DNA of 5,223 nt from an uncultured Gemella sp. Lineage in GTDB: Bacteria; Bacillota; Bacilli; Staphylococcales; Gemellaceae. This document shows positions 1 to 5,223 of the stretch, piece after piece. Position 1 is the first letter of the stretch; each line of letters opens with the position of its first letter. The stretch lies in assembly GCF_900766305.1 (NCBI RefSeq), contig NZ_CAAFUZ010000057.1, positions 1 through 5,223 on the forward strand, given 5' to 3'. The notes under the pieces were generated by a model. That model ran no database searches and was not told the origin of the DNA. It saw nothing but the letters and a program-made list of their open reading frames with translations. The position numbers and the translations under genes are program-made.

Positions 1-605
1 GATATTTACAAAAAGTAAAAACAGAAGCAACTAGTGAAAGTGGATTAACGTATGAGGACAAAACATACGAAGTATTCGCAATTGATAAAGTAGCTTTTAA
101 AGGACAAAAAAAGGAGAAGTCGGTATATCTATCAAATAATAAAATTCGAGATATTGTTAAATTCTCAAGTGTAGAGATGACTGTAGATATTGGATTTTTC
201 CCAGAAGGTTTCGTAGAAGAAATGAGTGGAATGGTTAAACTAGCTAATGGTGTATTCGTTCAAGGAGACAGCCCTAAATATAAACAGTTTAGATGGTCGT
301 TCCCTGTTACAGACGAAAACGGAAATGAAATTATCTACAACTTCCCTGTTTGCCAACTAAAAAATCCAGACTTCAATGCAGAGACAGAAACTGATGATAA
401 AAAAGAAAATATTTCACAGGTTACTATTGAGGCATTCCCAGTAATTGGAAGTGATAATAAATCTGTGTACGCTAAAATTGACTTACGTACAACTAATTTA
501 TATGATCGTGAAAAATTATTATTAAATGGTTTCTATGATGCAGCAACTTTAAAAGCTTGTATTAAAGAAGGTCAAACAGATTCTACAGTAGTCCCTAGAG
601 GATAA
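1..605 (+). CDS. Major tail (tube) protein, 5' partial
   Basis: This is probably the tail tube subunit, which polymerises around the tape measure protein to form the phage tail tube. The reading frame is open from base 3 to the TAA at 603-605 (followed directly by a second TAA) and gives 200 visible residues. The ATG at 177 is internal: the 58 codons before it read as normal protein, with no stop and no Shine-Dalgarno site at 177. The true start therefore lies before the window, probably by only a few codons judging from the usual size of about 190-210 residues. The sequence is rich in beta-type segments. It has the pattern I associate from memory with phi13-type major tail proteins of Bacillota phages: an SVEMTVDIG strand followed by an FPEGFVEEMSGM helix near visible residues 56-75, and a QVTIEAFPVIG strand near 139-149. 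The position directly before the tail chaperones and tape measure supports the call. There is no C-terminal Ig-like domain. The family assignment is less certain than the tail role. Confidence 0.85.
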   Translation, partial: YLQKVKTEATSESGLTYEDKTYEVFAIDKVAFKGQKKEKSVYLSNNKIRDIVKFSSVEMTVDIGFFPEGFVEEMSGMVKLANGVFVQGDSPKYKQFRWSFPVTDENGNEIIYNFPVCQLKNPDFNAETETDDKKENISQVTIEAFPVIGSDNKSVYAKIDLRTTNLYDREKLLLNGFYDAATLKACIKEGQTDSTVVPRG

Positions 606-616
606 TAAATAAGATT

Positions 617-645
617 AAAGAGCCGACATAAGTTGGCTCTTTTTT
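617..645 (+). terminator. Intrinsic terminator-like stem-loop after the tube gene
   Basis: An 11-bp stem is formed by 617-627 and 632-642 (AAAGAGCCGAC pairs with GTTGGCTCTTT, with one G-T wobble) around a 4-base ATAA loop. The T-run spans 640-645 and so overlaps the end of the stem. It begins 12 bases after the tube protein stop and ends one base before the Shine-Dalgarno site of the next gene, so it sits inside the tail operon. The likely role, by inference, is partial termination or 3'-end protection of the abundant tube mRNA, with reduced read-through into the chaperone and tape measure genes. The T-run is short (three T past the stem), which fits a leaky terminator. Confidence 0.75.
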
Positions 646-650
646 GGAGG
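646..650 (+). promoter_or_regulatory. Ribosome binding site of the gpG-like chaperone
   Basis: GGAGG lies 6 bases before the ATG at 657 and fixes that start. It directly follows the T-run of the upstream stem-loop but is not inside the stem, so the hairpin should not mask it. Confidence 0.85.
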
Positions 651-656
651 TATTAA

Positions 657-1103
657 ATGAGTATTTTTAAAAAAAATATAGAGACTTTTAAAACAGATAT
701 TCTTGGGTATGAAGTTGAATTAAGATGTAATTTAGCAGTTTGGTTACATTTAGAAGCAGATTTTGGTATTAAACAAGGTGATTGGGTAGATGTTATTACT
801 AAAGAAAAAAATATAGCAATTGCCAAGTTTTTAGTATCAATTTTGAAAGCTAATAAGTTAAAAACAACACTTGAGGAAGTTTTAGAAAATGTCACTGATA
901 CAGACTTGGAAGTATTTCTTATAAAATACCAAGAAGCTATGTATGGAGATCAAACAGCAACATTACTTCAAATGTTAGGAATTACTGATGATAGCGAAAT
1001 GGGAAAGAGTTTTTTAGAAGAACAGGTAGAAGACCTAGTTCCTACACAACCAAAAGTAGTGAGCAGGAATCCGAAGAAAGCCAAGAAGAGACACAAGAAA
1101 TAA
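657..1103 (+). CDS. Tail assembly chaperone, gpG-like
   Basis: This is a 148-residue protein that I call a tail assembly chaperone of the lambda gpG type, mainly from position and gene architecture. It lies between the tube and tape measure genes, has the right size (lambda gpG is 140 residues), and has a -1 frame extension starting near its 3' end. The first 120 residues look mostly helical, with a conserved-looking LAVWLHLEADFGIK stretch near residues 26-39. The last 28 residues are a low-complexity tail that ends very basic (KKAKKRHKK). Family knowledge: such proteins bind the tape measure protein during tail assembly and are absent from the mature virion. The start is set by GGAGG at 646-650. 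The stop is TAA at 1101-1103. A run of eight A at 669-676 lies in the first codons. No enzymatic motif is visible, as expected. Confidence 0.85.
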   Translation: MSIFKKNIETFKTDILGYEVELRCNLAVWLHLEADFGIKQGDWVDVITKEKNIAIAKFLVSILKANKLKTTLEEVLENVTDTDLEVFLIKYQEAMYGDQTATLLQMLGITDDSEMGKSFLEEQVEDLVPTQPKVVSRNPKKAKKRHKK

Positions 1104-1288
1104 TAGATTGGGATGATTTATTTTATAAGTGTAGAACTTGGTTTAACATGACTAAGGATGAATTTATGTATGATTATTCATTCGACTATATTATTTACAT
1201 GATAAATAGATATATTAAAGAAAATTATACAATAGATGATTCTGAAGAAGAAGGCATGCGAGTTACTAACATAAGTAATGTACTGTAG
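657..1288 (+). CDS. Tail assembly chaperone frameshift product, gpGT-like
   Basis: This is the predicted -1 ribosomal frameshift fusion of the chaperone. The second frame is open from 995 (after a TAG at 992-994) to the TAG at 1286-1288. If the shift occurs at TTTTTTA the product is join(657..1016,1016..1288), 210 residues: 120 from the G frame plus 90 from the T frame. The T part starts with a short basic stretch (RRTGRR), continues as an acidic linker rich in Glu, Gln and Ser, and then has a compact domain from 1106. This domain carries DWDDLFYK, a central Trp and an MTKDEFMYDYSFDYIIYMI helix, the usual look of T domains in Bacillota phages. The T frame has no convincing start of its own: the ATG at 1148 lacks a Shine-Dalgarno site. 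Expression therefore needs the frameshift. In lambda the T domain contacts the tube protein while G binds the tape measure. That role is transferred here by analogy. Confidence 0.83.
1001..1016 (+). promoter_or_regulatory. Programmed -1 frameshift site (two slippery heptamers)
   Basis: Two heptamers lie in the phase needed for a -1 shift from the G frame: G GGA AAG at 1001-1007 and T TTT TTA at 1010-1016. The first is the same heptamer used in the lambda G-T frameshift. The second is the HIV-type slippery sequence. Both lie after the last upstream stop of the T frame (992-994) and before the G stop at 1101, so a shift at either gives a full-length GT protein. The two products differ only at the junction (GK-EFF-RR versus GKSFL-RR). 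Confidence 0.8.
1020..1041 (+). promoter_or_regulatory. Possible frameshift-stimulating hairpin
   Basis: GAACAGGT (1020-1027) pairs with ACCT-A-GTTC (1033-1041), giving 8 bp with one bulged A at 1037 and a 5-base AGAAG loop. It begins 3 bases after the TTTTTTA heptamer and 12 bases after GGGAAAG. Short downstream stems at about 5-8 bases are known to stimulate -1 frameshifting. The spacing here is near, but not exactly at, that optimum for TTTTTTA. The stem is modest and may be incidental. Confidence 0.45.
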
Positions 1289-1292
1289 GAGG
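1287..1292 (+). promoter_or_regulatory. Ribosome binding site of the tape measure gene
   Basis: AGGAGG is a full Shine-Dalgarno match 5 bases before the ATG at 1298. It selects this ATG over the in-frame ATG at 1310. Its first two bases are also the last two bases of the TAG stop of the GT frame (1286-1288), so ribosomes finishing GT stop on the tape measure ribosome binding site. Confidence 0.9.
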
Positions 1293-1297
1293 TAAAA

Positions 1298-4200
1298 ATG
1301 GCAAATTACATGGATAAAGTCGGTGTCATACTGACTGCAGAAGGTGTAGGGTCTTTTACCTCTGCTATTAAGCAAGGTGAAAATGCCTTACGACAACTTC
1401 AAGCAGAAGCTAGAAGGAATATAGCTTCATTAGGTAGTGGTGCGAAAGCATATGATATCTACAAAGCAAAGATGAGTGGACTAACTACTCAAATGAAGCA
1501 ATCAGCAAGTAATGTTAATAATTTAAAAGATAAATATGATGCTTTAAAAAAATCTACTAGTGAAATACCTAAAGAGATTGAAAAGTTATCGAATGCTTTT
1601 AGACAAAAACAATCAGTACTAAAGACTAATGGAACGTTGTTACAAAGTCAAAAGGAGCATTTAAAACACTTAGAAAGCACTTATGGTAAGAGTAGTGTTG
1701 CTGTTCAGAAATATAAAGAAACAGTAGCAAATACAAGCAAAGCATATAAGAAGACTGAACAGGAAGTCAAAAGCCTTGAAACACAAATTAAAGGCTTGAA
1801 TAGTACATTAAGTACTCAACAGAAAGAATTAGGAGCATTACCAACTAAAATAGCTAATGCTGAAACGAGTTATTTTAAATTAAGAGATGCAGTCGAGAAA
1901 ACTCACTCTGCATTTAGAAATAGTGGTGGTAGATTAGCTGATACTGCTCAAAGATTCAATGATGTTGGTACTAGAGCACAAGTTTTAGGACAGAAGATGT
2001 CAGGAGTAGGTGACGGTTTAACAAGAGCTACTGCTGGGATATCTTCTGGAATGTTATTGGCCGCTAGAAGTGCAATCAATTTTGAAAGTGATTTTGCTGG
2101 AGTAGTTAAGACTGTAGATGCAACACCACAGCAATTAGATAAGATAAGACAGAGTTTCTTAAATCTTTCTACAGAGATCCCTGTTAGTGCAAATGAATTA
2201 GCTAGAATAGGTGAAGTAGCTGGGCAGTTAGGTATTAAAACTGAAAATATAGTTGACTTCACAAAGACCATTGCTGATTTAGGAGCTACTACTAACTTAA
2301 GTAGTGAAGAAGGTGCAGCAAGCTTAGCACAATTCATGGCTGTAATGGGAACAAGTCAAAGCAGTATTAGGAATCTAGGTTCTACATTAGTAGAATTAGG
2401 AAACAACTTTGCCACAAATGAAAAATCTATTGTAGAAATGTCACAACGACTTTCTGGGATGGGTAAACAAACTAATATGTCAGAGGCTGATGTATTAGGA
2501 TTAGCGGCTGCAATGAGTACTGTTGGTATTGAGGCAGAAGCTGGTGGTAGTGCAATGACACAGGTTATGACAAAAATGCAAAACGCAGTAATGTCAGGTG
2601 GAGAAAACTTAGGTAAGTTTGCTAAAGCTGCTGGAGTTAGTGCTGGTGAGTTTGCTAATGCCTTTAATAATCGACCTGTAGAGGCACTTGGATTAGTTCT
2701 TAAAGGTCTTAAGAATGTAAAAGAAAGTGGAGGTAATGTTAACGATGTACTGGCATCATTAGGTGTAACAGGTATTCGTGAAGCTGATGCCATGAAGAGA
2801 CTTTCTGGAGCATTAGATGGTGATAGTGGGTTAGGTAAAGCCTTAGAAATTGCTAATAAAGGATGGAGAGAAAATTCAGCCTTAACTAAAGAAGCAAGCA
2901 TCAGATACCAAACAAGTGCTAGTAAAATTCAAATGGCTAAGAATGAAATTCAAAAAATGGCCATTGAAATGGGAGCACAATTATTACCGAGATTGGCAGA
3001 AGTGTTACAACATTCTAAACCTGTAGTGAAAACATTAGGTGATATGATGTTATGGTTTAGTAAATTGCCACCAACTGTCCAATTAGCTGTGTTAGGTATG
3101 GGCCCTTTCCTATCTGTTCTAGGAAGATTAACAACTGGTGCAGGTGCAGGAGTTAAGAGTATAGGTACTCTGATTCAATGGTTAGGTAAAATCAGAACTG
3201 GTAAAGCAGTAGCTGATGTTGCTAAATTAGGTACTGAAATTGCTGGTGTTGGAACTAAAGCAGCAACTACTGGAAGCATGGCTTCTATGTTAACTAATCC
3301 ATATGTAGCAGGAGCTGCATTAATTGGAGCTGCTTTTGTTGGATTAGGATATGGAATATATCGTGAAATGACAAAAGACAGTAGAAATCATGAAGCATCC
3401 GTTGAACAAACTAACGGAAAATACAAAGAGTGGTATGACCAAGTTATTAAAGGTGCAACACAATCTGGAAGTGCAATAGACAGATTAAAAGGTGATGTTC
3501 AAAATAATAGTAAAGCCATAGTAGAGGAAACTGAAAAGATTAAAAAAGCTAATACATCAATCATGGAAAGTCTTGATAAAAACTTCAAAGAAGGTAGTTG
3601 GTATTCATCTGATGGAGAAATCAGAAAGAAACTAAAAGAGAATCTATCTTTAAGCGATGAAGATGTAAATGAAATTGAAGGTAAGTTTAGAAACTATGGA
3701 ATTATGTTAGGTAATTCATTATCAAGTATTCAATCAAGCTATCTAGAGAATAAAACTATTACAGCAGATTATGCAATGGCTCAAATAAAAACTATTAACG
3801 AATTAACATTATCTACCGTTGAAGGTATTGAAAAGCGTAGACAAGCTGAAATGGATAGATTGAATGCTCTTAAAGCACAGGGAATAATTGAGGAAGCAGA
3901 GTATAAAAAACAAGCAGAAGTTGTAAAACAAACCTTTGATACTCAGATTAATTCAGCAAAAGAAGCACAAGGAAGAATTAAAGAAATTCTATCTAATGCT
4001 GCAAAAGACCATAGAAGTTTAACAACTCAAGAGATGAATGAAATAGAGAATCTCTATAAGAGACTAGGTAAGAGTGCGGTAGAGGCGGCAACCTCAAGCA
4101 AAGAAGCTCAAGACCTTCTGAAAAAAGGAATGGAAGAAACAGCCTTGGCCGCTAAAATTGCAGCGTTAAAACAAATTGGATTGATTACTGATACTAAAGA

Positions 4201-5223
4201 AGAGTATATTAATAATTTAGGTTCTATTGAAGCCAAAGTAAAAGAAGTTAATGAAATTCTAAATAATTGGACTAGTCACTCAGATATTAAAGCTATAGGA
4301 ATTAAATTTGAAGGTCATGATCTTGTATTTAATTTTAAAAGTGATTATGAACGACTTATTGCATTACCAGACATAATGAAAGCAATAACTATTGCTGAAA
4401 GTCAAGGTCGTACTATTAAGATGACTAAAGAAGATTTAGAATGGTTGGATAAGAAAGGAATACATCCTAAAAATGTTGAGATTGTAGATAAAGCAAGTCT
4501 GCCATTAGATAATATCAATGGAAAAATAGATACATTTAAAAATGCTAGTTTGCCACCTAAATCAATTATGTTAAGAGATGAGGGAAGTACAAGTATAGAT
4601 AATGTATTTAAAAAGGTTTTAGATTATAACGCACAAGCTGTTAATGAAAAAAGTCTAAAAGTTAATGATAATGCAAGTCAACCAATTACAGATGCACAAG
4701 GGAAGTTAGATTTATTTAACGGAACAAATCCTGTTGATAAGAATTTATCAGCTAGCGGAAATGCTAGTCCATTTACACAAGATGCAACAAATAGTTTAAA
4801 TGTATTTGCAGCAACTAATCCAGGTACTAAAAGTATTATGGCTCAAGGTAATGCGACACCATTTACTGATACAGCAAAAGCTTCAGTAGATAGATTTAAT
4901 GCTACACCTACACCTACAAAGCAATTAGAAGCTAATGATAATATCACGAACAAAGCTAATAGTGCTTCTTGGGCAGTAAGAAGTATTCCTCAATTTTGGC
5001 AAACTGTTATTTCAGTGGCTGCTAGTGGACCTATTCAATTGCTCCAAAAATTAGGGTTATTTGCTACAGGTGGAAAAATTGATTTATATGCTCATGGTGG
5101 GAATATTGATATGTTTGCTAATGGTGGTATGATAGGAGCTACTCAAAGTTTACCACCAAGATATCAAGGTATTGTAGGAGAAGCTGGCCCAGAATTATTC
5201 CAAGTAACAAGAAGTGGTGTGAA
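1298..5223 (+). CDS. Tail tape measure protein, 3' partial
   Basis: This protein sets tail length and is threaded through the tube during DNA injection. The frame is open to the window edge: 1308 codons and no stop. Residues 20-210 are helical and rich in Lys, Gln and Glu (likely coiled coil). A TP901-type core spans roughly residues 240-580, with recognisable stretches AINFESDFAGVVKTVDAT (from 259), an Ile-Pro-Val-Ser-Ala-Asn-Glu-Leu segment, GEVAGQLGI, and MSTVGIEAEAGGSAMTQ. Hydrophobic Gly/Ala-rich segments lie at about 590-611 and 667-688. Residues 700-1030 are again long and helical. Six 30-residue repeats span 1059-1238 and three 9-residue Gly-Gly repeats span 1254-1280. The GIVGEAGPEL motif at 1291-1300 is common near the C-terminal region of tape measure proteins. 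I see no lytic transglycosylase or peptidase motif in the visible part. At about 0.15 nm per residue the visible chain would correspond to roughly 195 nm of tail, a crude lower bound because parts may not span the tube. Confidence 0.96.
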   Translation, partial: MANYMDKVGVILTAEGVGSFTSAIKQGENALRQLQAEARRNIASLGSGAKAYDIYKAKMSGLTTQMKQSASNVNNLKDKYDALKKSTSEIPKEIEKLSNAFRQKQSVLKTNGTLLQSQKEHLKHLESTYGKSSVAVQKYKETVANTSKAYKKTEQEVKSLETQIKGLNSTLSTQQKELGALPTKIANAETSYFKLRDAVEKTHSAFRNSGGRLADTAQRFNDVGTRAQVLGQKMSGVGDGLTRATAGISSGMLLAARSAINFESDFAGVVKTVDATPQQLDKIRQSFLNLSTEIPVSANELARIGEVAGQLGIKTENIVDFTKTIADLGATTNLSSEEGAASLAQFMAVMGTSQSSIRNLGSTLVELGNNFATNEKSIVEMSQRLSGMGKQTNMSEADVLGLAAAMSTVGIEAEAGGSAMTQVMTKMQNAVMSGGENLGKFAKAAGVSAGEFANAFNNRPVEALGLVLKGLKNVKESGGNVNDVLASLGVTGIREADAMKRLSGALDGDSGLGKALEIANKGWRENSALTKEASIRYQTSASKIQMAKNEIQKMAIEMGAQLLPRLAEVLQHSKPVVKTLGDMMLWFSKLPPTVQLAVLGMGPFLSVLGRLTTGAGAGVKSIGTLIQWLGKIRTGKAVADVAKLGTEIAGVGTKAATTGSMASMLTNPYVAGAALIGAAFVGLGYGIYREMTKDSRNHEASVEQTNGKYKEWYDQVIKGATQSGSAIDRLKGDVQNNSKAIVEETEKIKKANTSIMESLDKNFKEGSWYSSDGEIRKKLKENLSLSDEDVNEIEGKFRNYGIMLGNSLSSIQSSYLENKTITADYAMAQIKTINELTLSTVEGIEKRRQAEMDRLNALKAQGIIEEAEYKKQAEVVKQTFDTQINSAKEAQGRIKEILSNAAKDHRSLTTQEMNEIENLYKRLGKSAVEAATSSKEAQDLLKKGMEETALAAKIAALKQIGLITDTKEEYINNLGSIEAKVKEVNEILNNWTSHSDIKAIGIKFEGHDLVFNFKSDYERLIALPDIMKAITIAESQGRTIKMTKEDLEWLDKKGIHPKNVEIVDKASLPLDNINGKIDTFKNASLPPKSIMLRDEGSTSIDNVFKKVLDYNAQAVNEKSLKVNDNASQPITDAQGKLDLFNGTNPVDKNLSASGNASPFTQDATNSLNVFAATNPGTKSIMAQGNATPFTDTAKASVDRFNATPTPTKQLEANDNITNKANSASWAVRSIPQFWQTVISVAASGPIQLLQKLGLFATGGKIDLYAHGGNIDMFANGGMIGATQSLPPRYQGIVGEAGPELFQVTRSGV
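3296..3361 (+). other. Hydrophobic, possibly membrane-spanning segment of the tape measure protein
   Basis: Residues 667-688 form an uncharged stretch of Ala, Gly, Val, Leu and Ile beginning NPYVAGAALIGAAF and flanked by charged sequence (REMTKDSR follows). Tape measure proteins usually carry one or more such segments, thought to enter the host membrane during DNA ejection. A second, weaker hydrophobic stretch lies about 60 residues earlier (residues 591-611). Confidence 0.65.
4472..5011 (+). repeat. Six tandem 30-residue (90-bp) repeats in the tape measure protein
   Basis: The units lie at 4472-4561, 4562-4651, 4652-4741, 4742-4831, 4832-4921 and 4922-5011, with no indels between them. Shared positions are 6-9 (D/G-N-A-S/T), 19-22 (hydrophobic-D/N-x-F/Y in units 1 and 3-5), 26-27 (N-P in units 3 and 4) and Lys at 30 in units 1-5. 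Unit 2 is more diverged, and unit 6 keeps only the front half (NDNIT). The DNA is much more diverged than the protein, so the array is old and not a recent slippage product. The pattern suggests a short beta strand followed by a helix in each unit. I recall similar D-N-A-S units in other Bacillota tape measure proteins, from memory only. Confidence 0.82.
5057..5137 (+). repeat. Three tandem 9-residue (27-bp) Gly-Gly repeats in the tape measure protein
   Basis: The units LFATGGKID, LYAHGGNID and MFANGGMIG follow each other without gaps (residues 1254-1280). They fit the pattern [L/M][F/Y]A-x-GG-x-I. A single ATGG-type unit before the GEAGPE motif is usual in tape measure proteins. Here it is tripled. 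The function is unknown. Confidence 0.85.

Noticed and set aside
106..116. A-run followed by AAGGAG resembling a ribosome binding site
   Set aside because: No start codon lies at a usable distance, and the bases are ordinary Gln-Lys-Lys-Glu codons of the tube gene.
177..179. ATG at 177 as the start of the tube protein
   Set aside because: The frame is open and protein-like upstream to base 3, there is no ribosome binding site before 177, and starting here would remove about a quarter of the family's usual length.
600..656. A frameshift extension of the tube protein into a C-terminal domain, as known in some phages
   Set aside because: The region after the stop holds only the stem-loop and a ribosome binding site. 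No extension frame or Ig-like domain is present.
669..676. Run of eight A early in the gpG-like gene as a frameshift site
   Set aside because: The -1 frame meets a TAA at 689-691, so a shift here would give only a very short product.
653..895. 80-residue open frame on the minus strand
   Set aside because: It lies wholly opposite the gpG-like gene, has no Shine-Dalgarno site and no recognisable product. It is a shadow.
1049..1100. Other possible slip sites near the end of gpG (A CCA AAA, G AAG AAA, C AAG AAA)
   Set aside because: None allows good re-pairing of both tRNAs after a -1 shift, unlike the heptamers at 1001-1016.
1148..1288. Independent small gene starting at the ATG at 1148
   Set aside because: There is no Shine-Dalgarno sequence before it, and it would cut the T domain after its conserved DWDD-type beginning. 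Frameshift expression explains the frame better.
1178..1375. 65-residue open frame on the minus strand across the GT end and tape measure start
   Set aside because: It is antisense to two well-supported coding regions, has low-complexity hydrophobic and aromatic content and no start signal.
1948..2901. Two long minus-strand open frames (1948-2337 and 2356-2901)
   Set aside because: Both are opposite the TP901-type core of the tape measure protein. Their Ala/Ser/Pro-rich translations are what the reverse strand of this Ala/Gly/Ser-rich coding sequence produces.

Overview
The window is a piece of a temperate or virulent siphophage tail module, most likely from a prophage or phage of a low-GC Bacillota host (Streptococcus, Enterococcus, Staphylococcus or Gemella type). 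The base composition is strongly AT-rich, and Arg is mostly AGA. Trp is TGG, no reading frame needs TGA as a sense codon, and both clear start sites carry strong Shine-Dalgarno sequences (GGAGG, AGGAGG). The genus cannot be fixed from this sequence. All genes lie on the + strand and almost every base is accounted for.

Layout: (1) 3-605, a major tail (tube) protein whose first few codons lie before the window. (2) 617-645, a stem-loop with a T-run, between the tube gene and the next gene. (3) 657-1103, a gpG-like tail assembly chaperone. (4) 657-1288, its -1 frameshift extension (gpGT-like). The shift is predicted at one or both of two slippery heptamers, GGGAAAG and TTTTTTA, which lie two bases apart in the same phase and are followed by a small hairpin. 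(5) 1298-5223, a very large tape measure protein that runs off the right edge, with at least 1308 residues visible.

How the genes work together: by analogy with lambda and other siphophages, the tape measure protein fixes tail length. gpG and gpGT coat and solubilise it and recruit tube subunits, and the tube protein then polymerises around it. The stem-loop after the tube gene would let the very abundant tube protein be made in excess over the chaperones and the tape measure. The frameshift sets the G:GT ratio. The GT stop codon overlaps the Shine-Dalgarno sequence of the tape measure gene, so GT translation may be coupled to tape measure translation.

The architecture is standard, and I see no defence system, mobile element, CRISPR array or RNA gene. 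The points most worth a second look are the doubled slippery site with its hairpin, the opposite charge encoded by the two frames of the G/GT overlap, and two protein repeat arrays in the C-terminal part of the tape measure (six 30-residue units, then three 9-residue Gly-Gly units).
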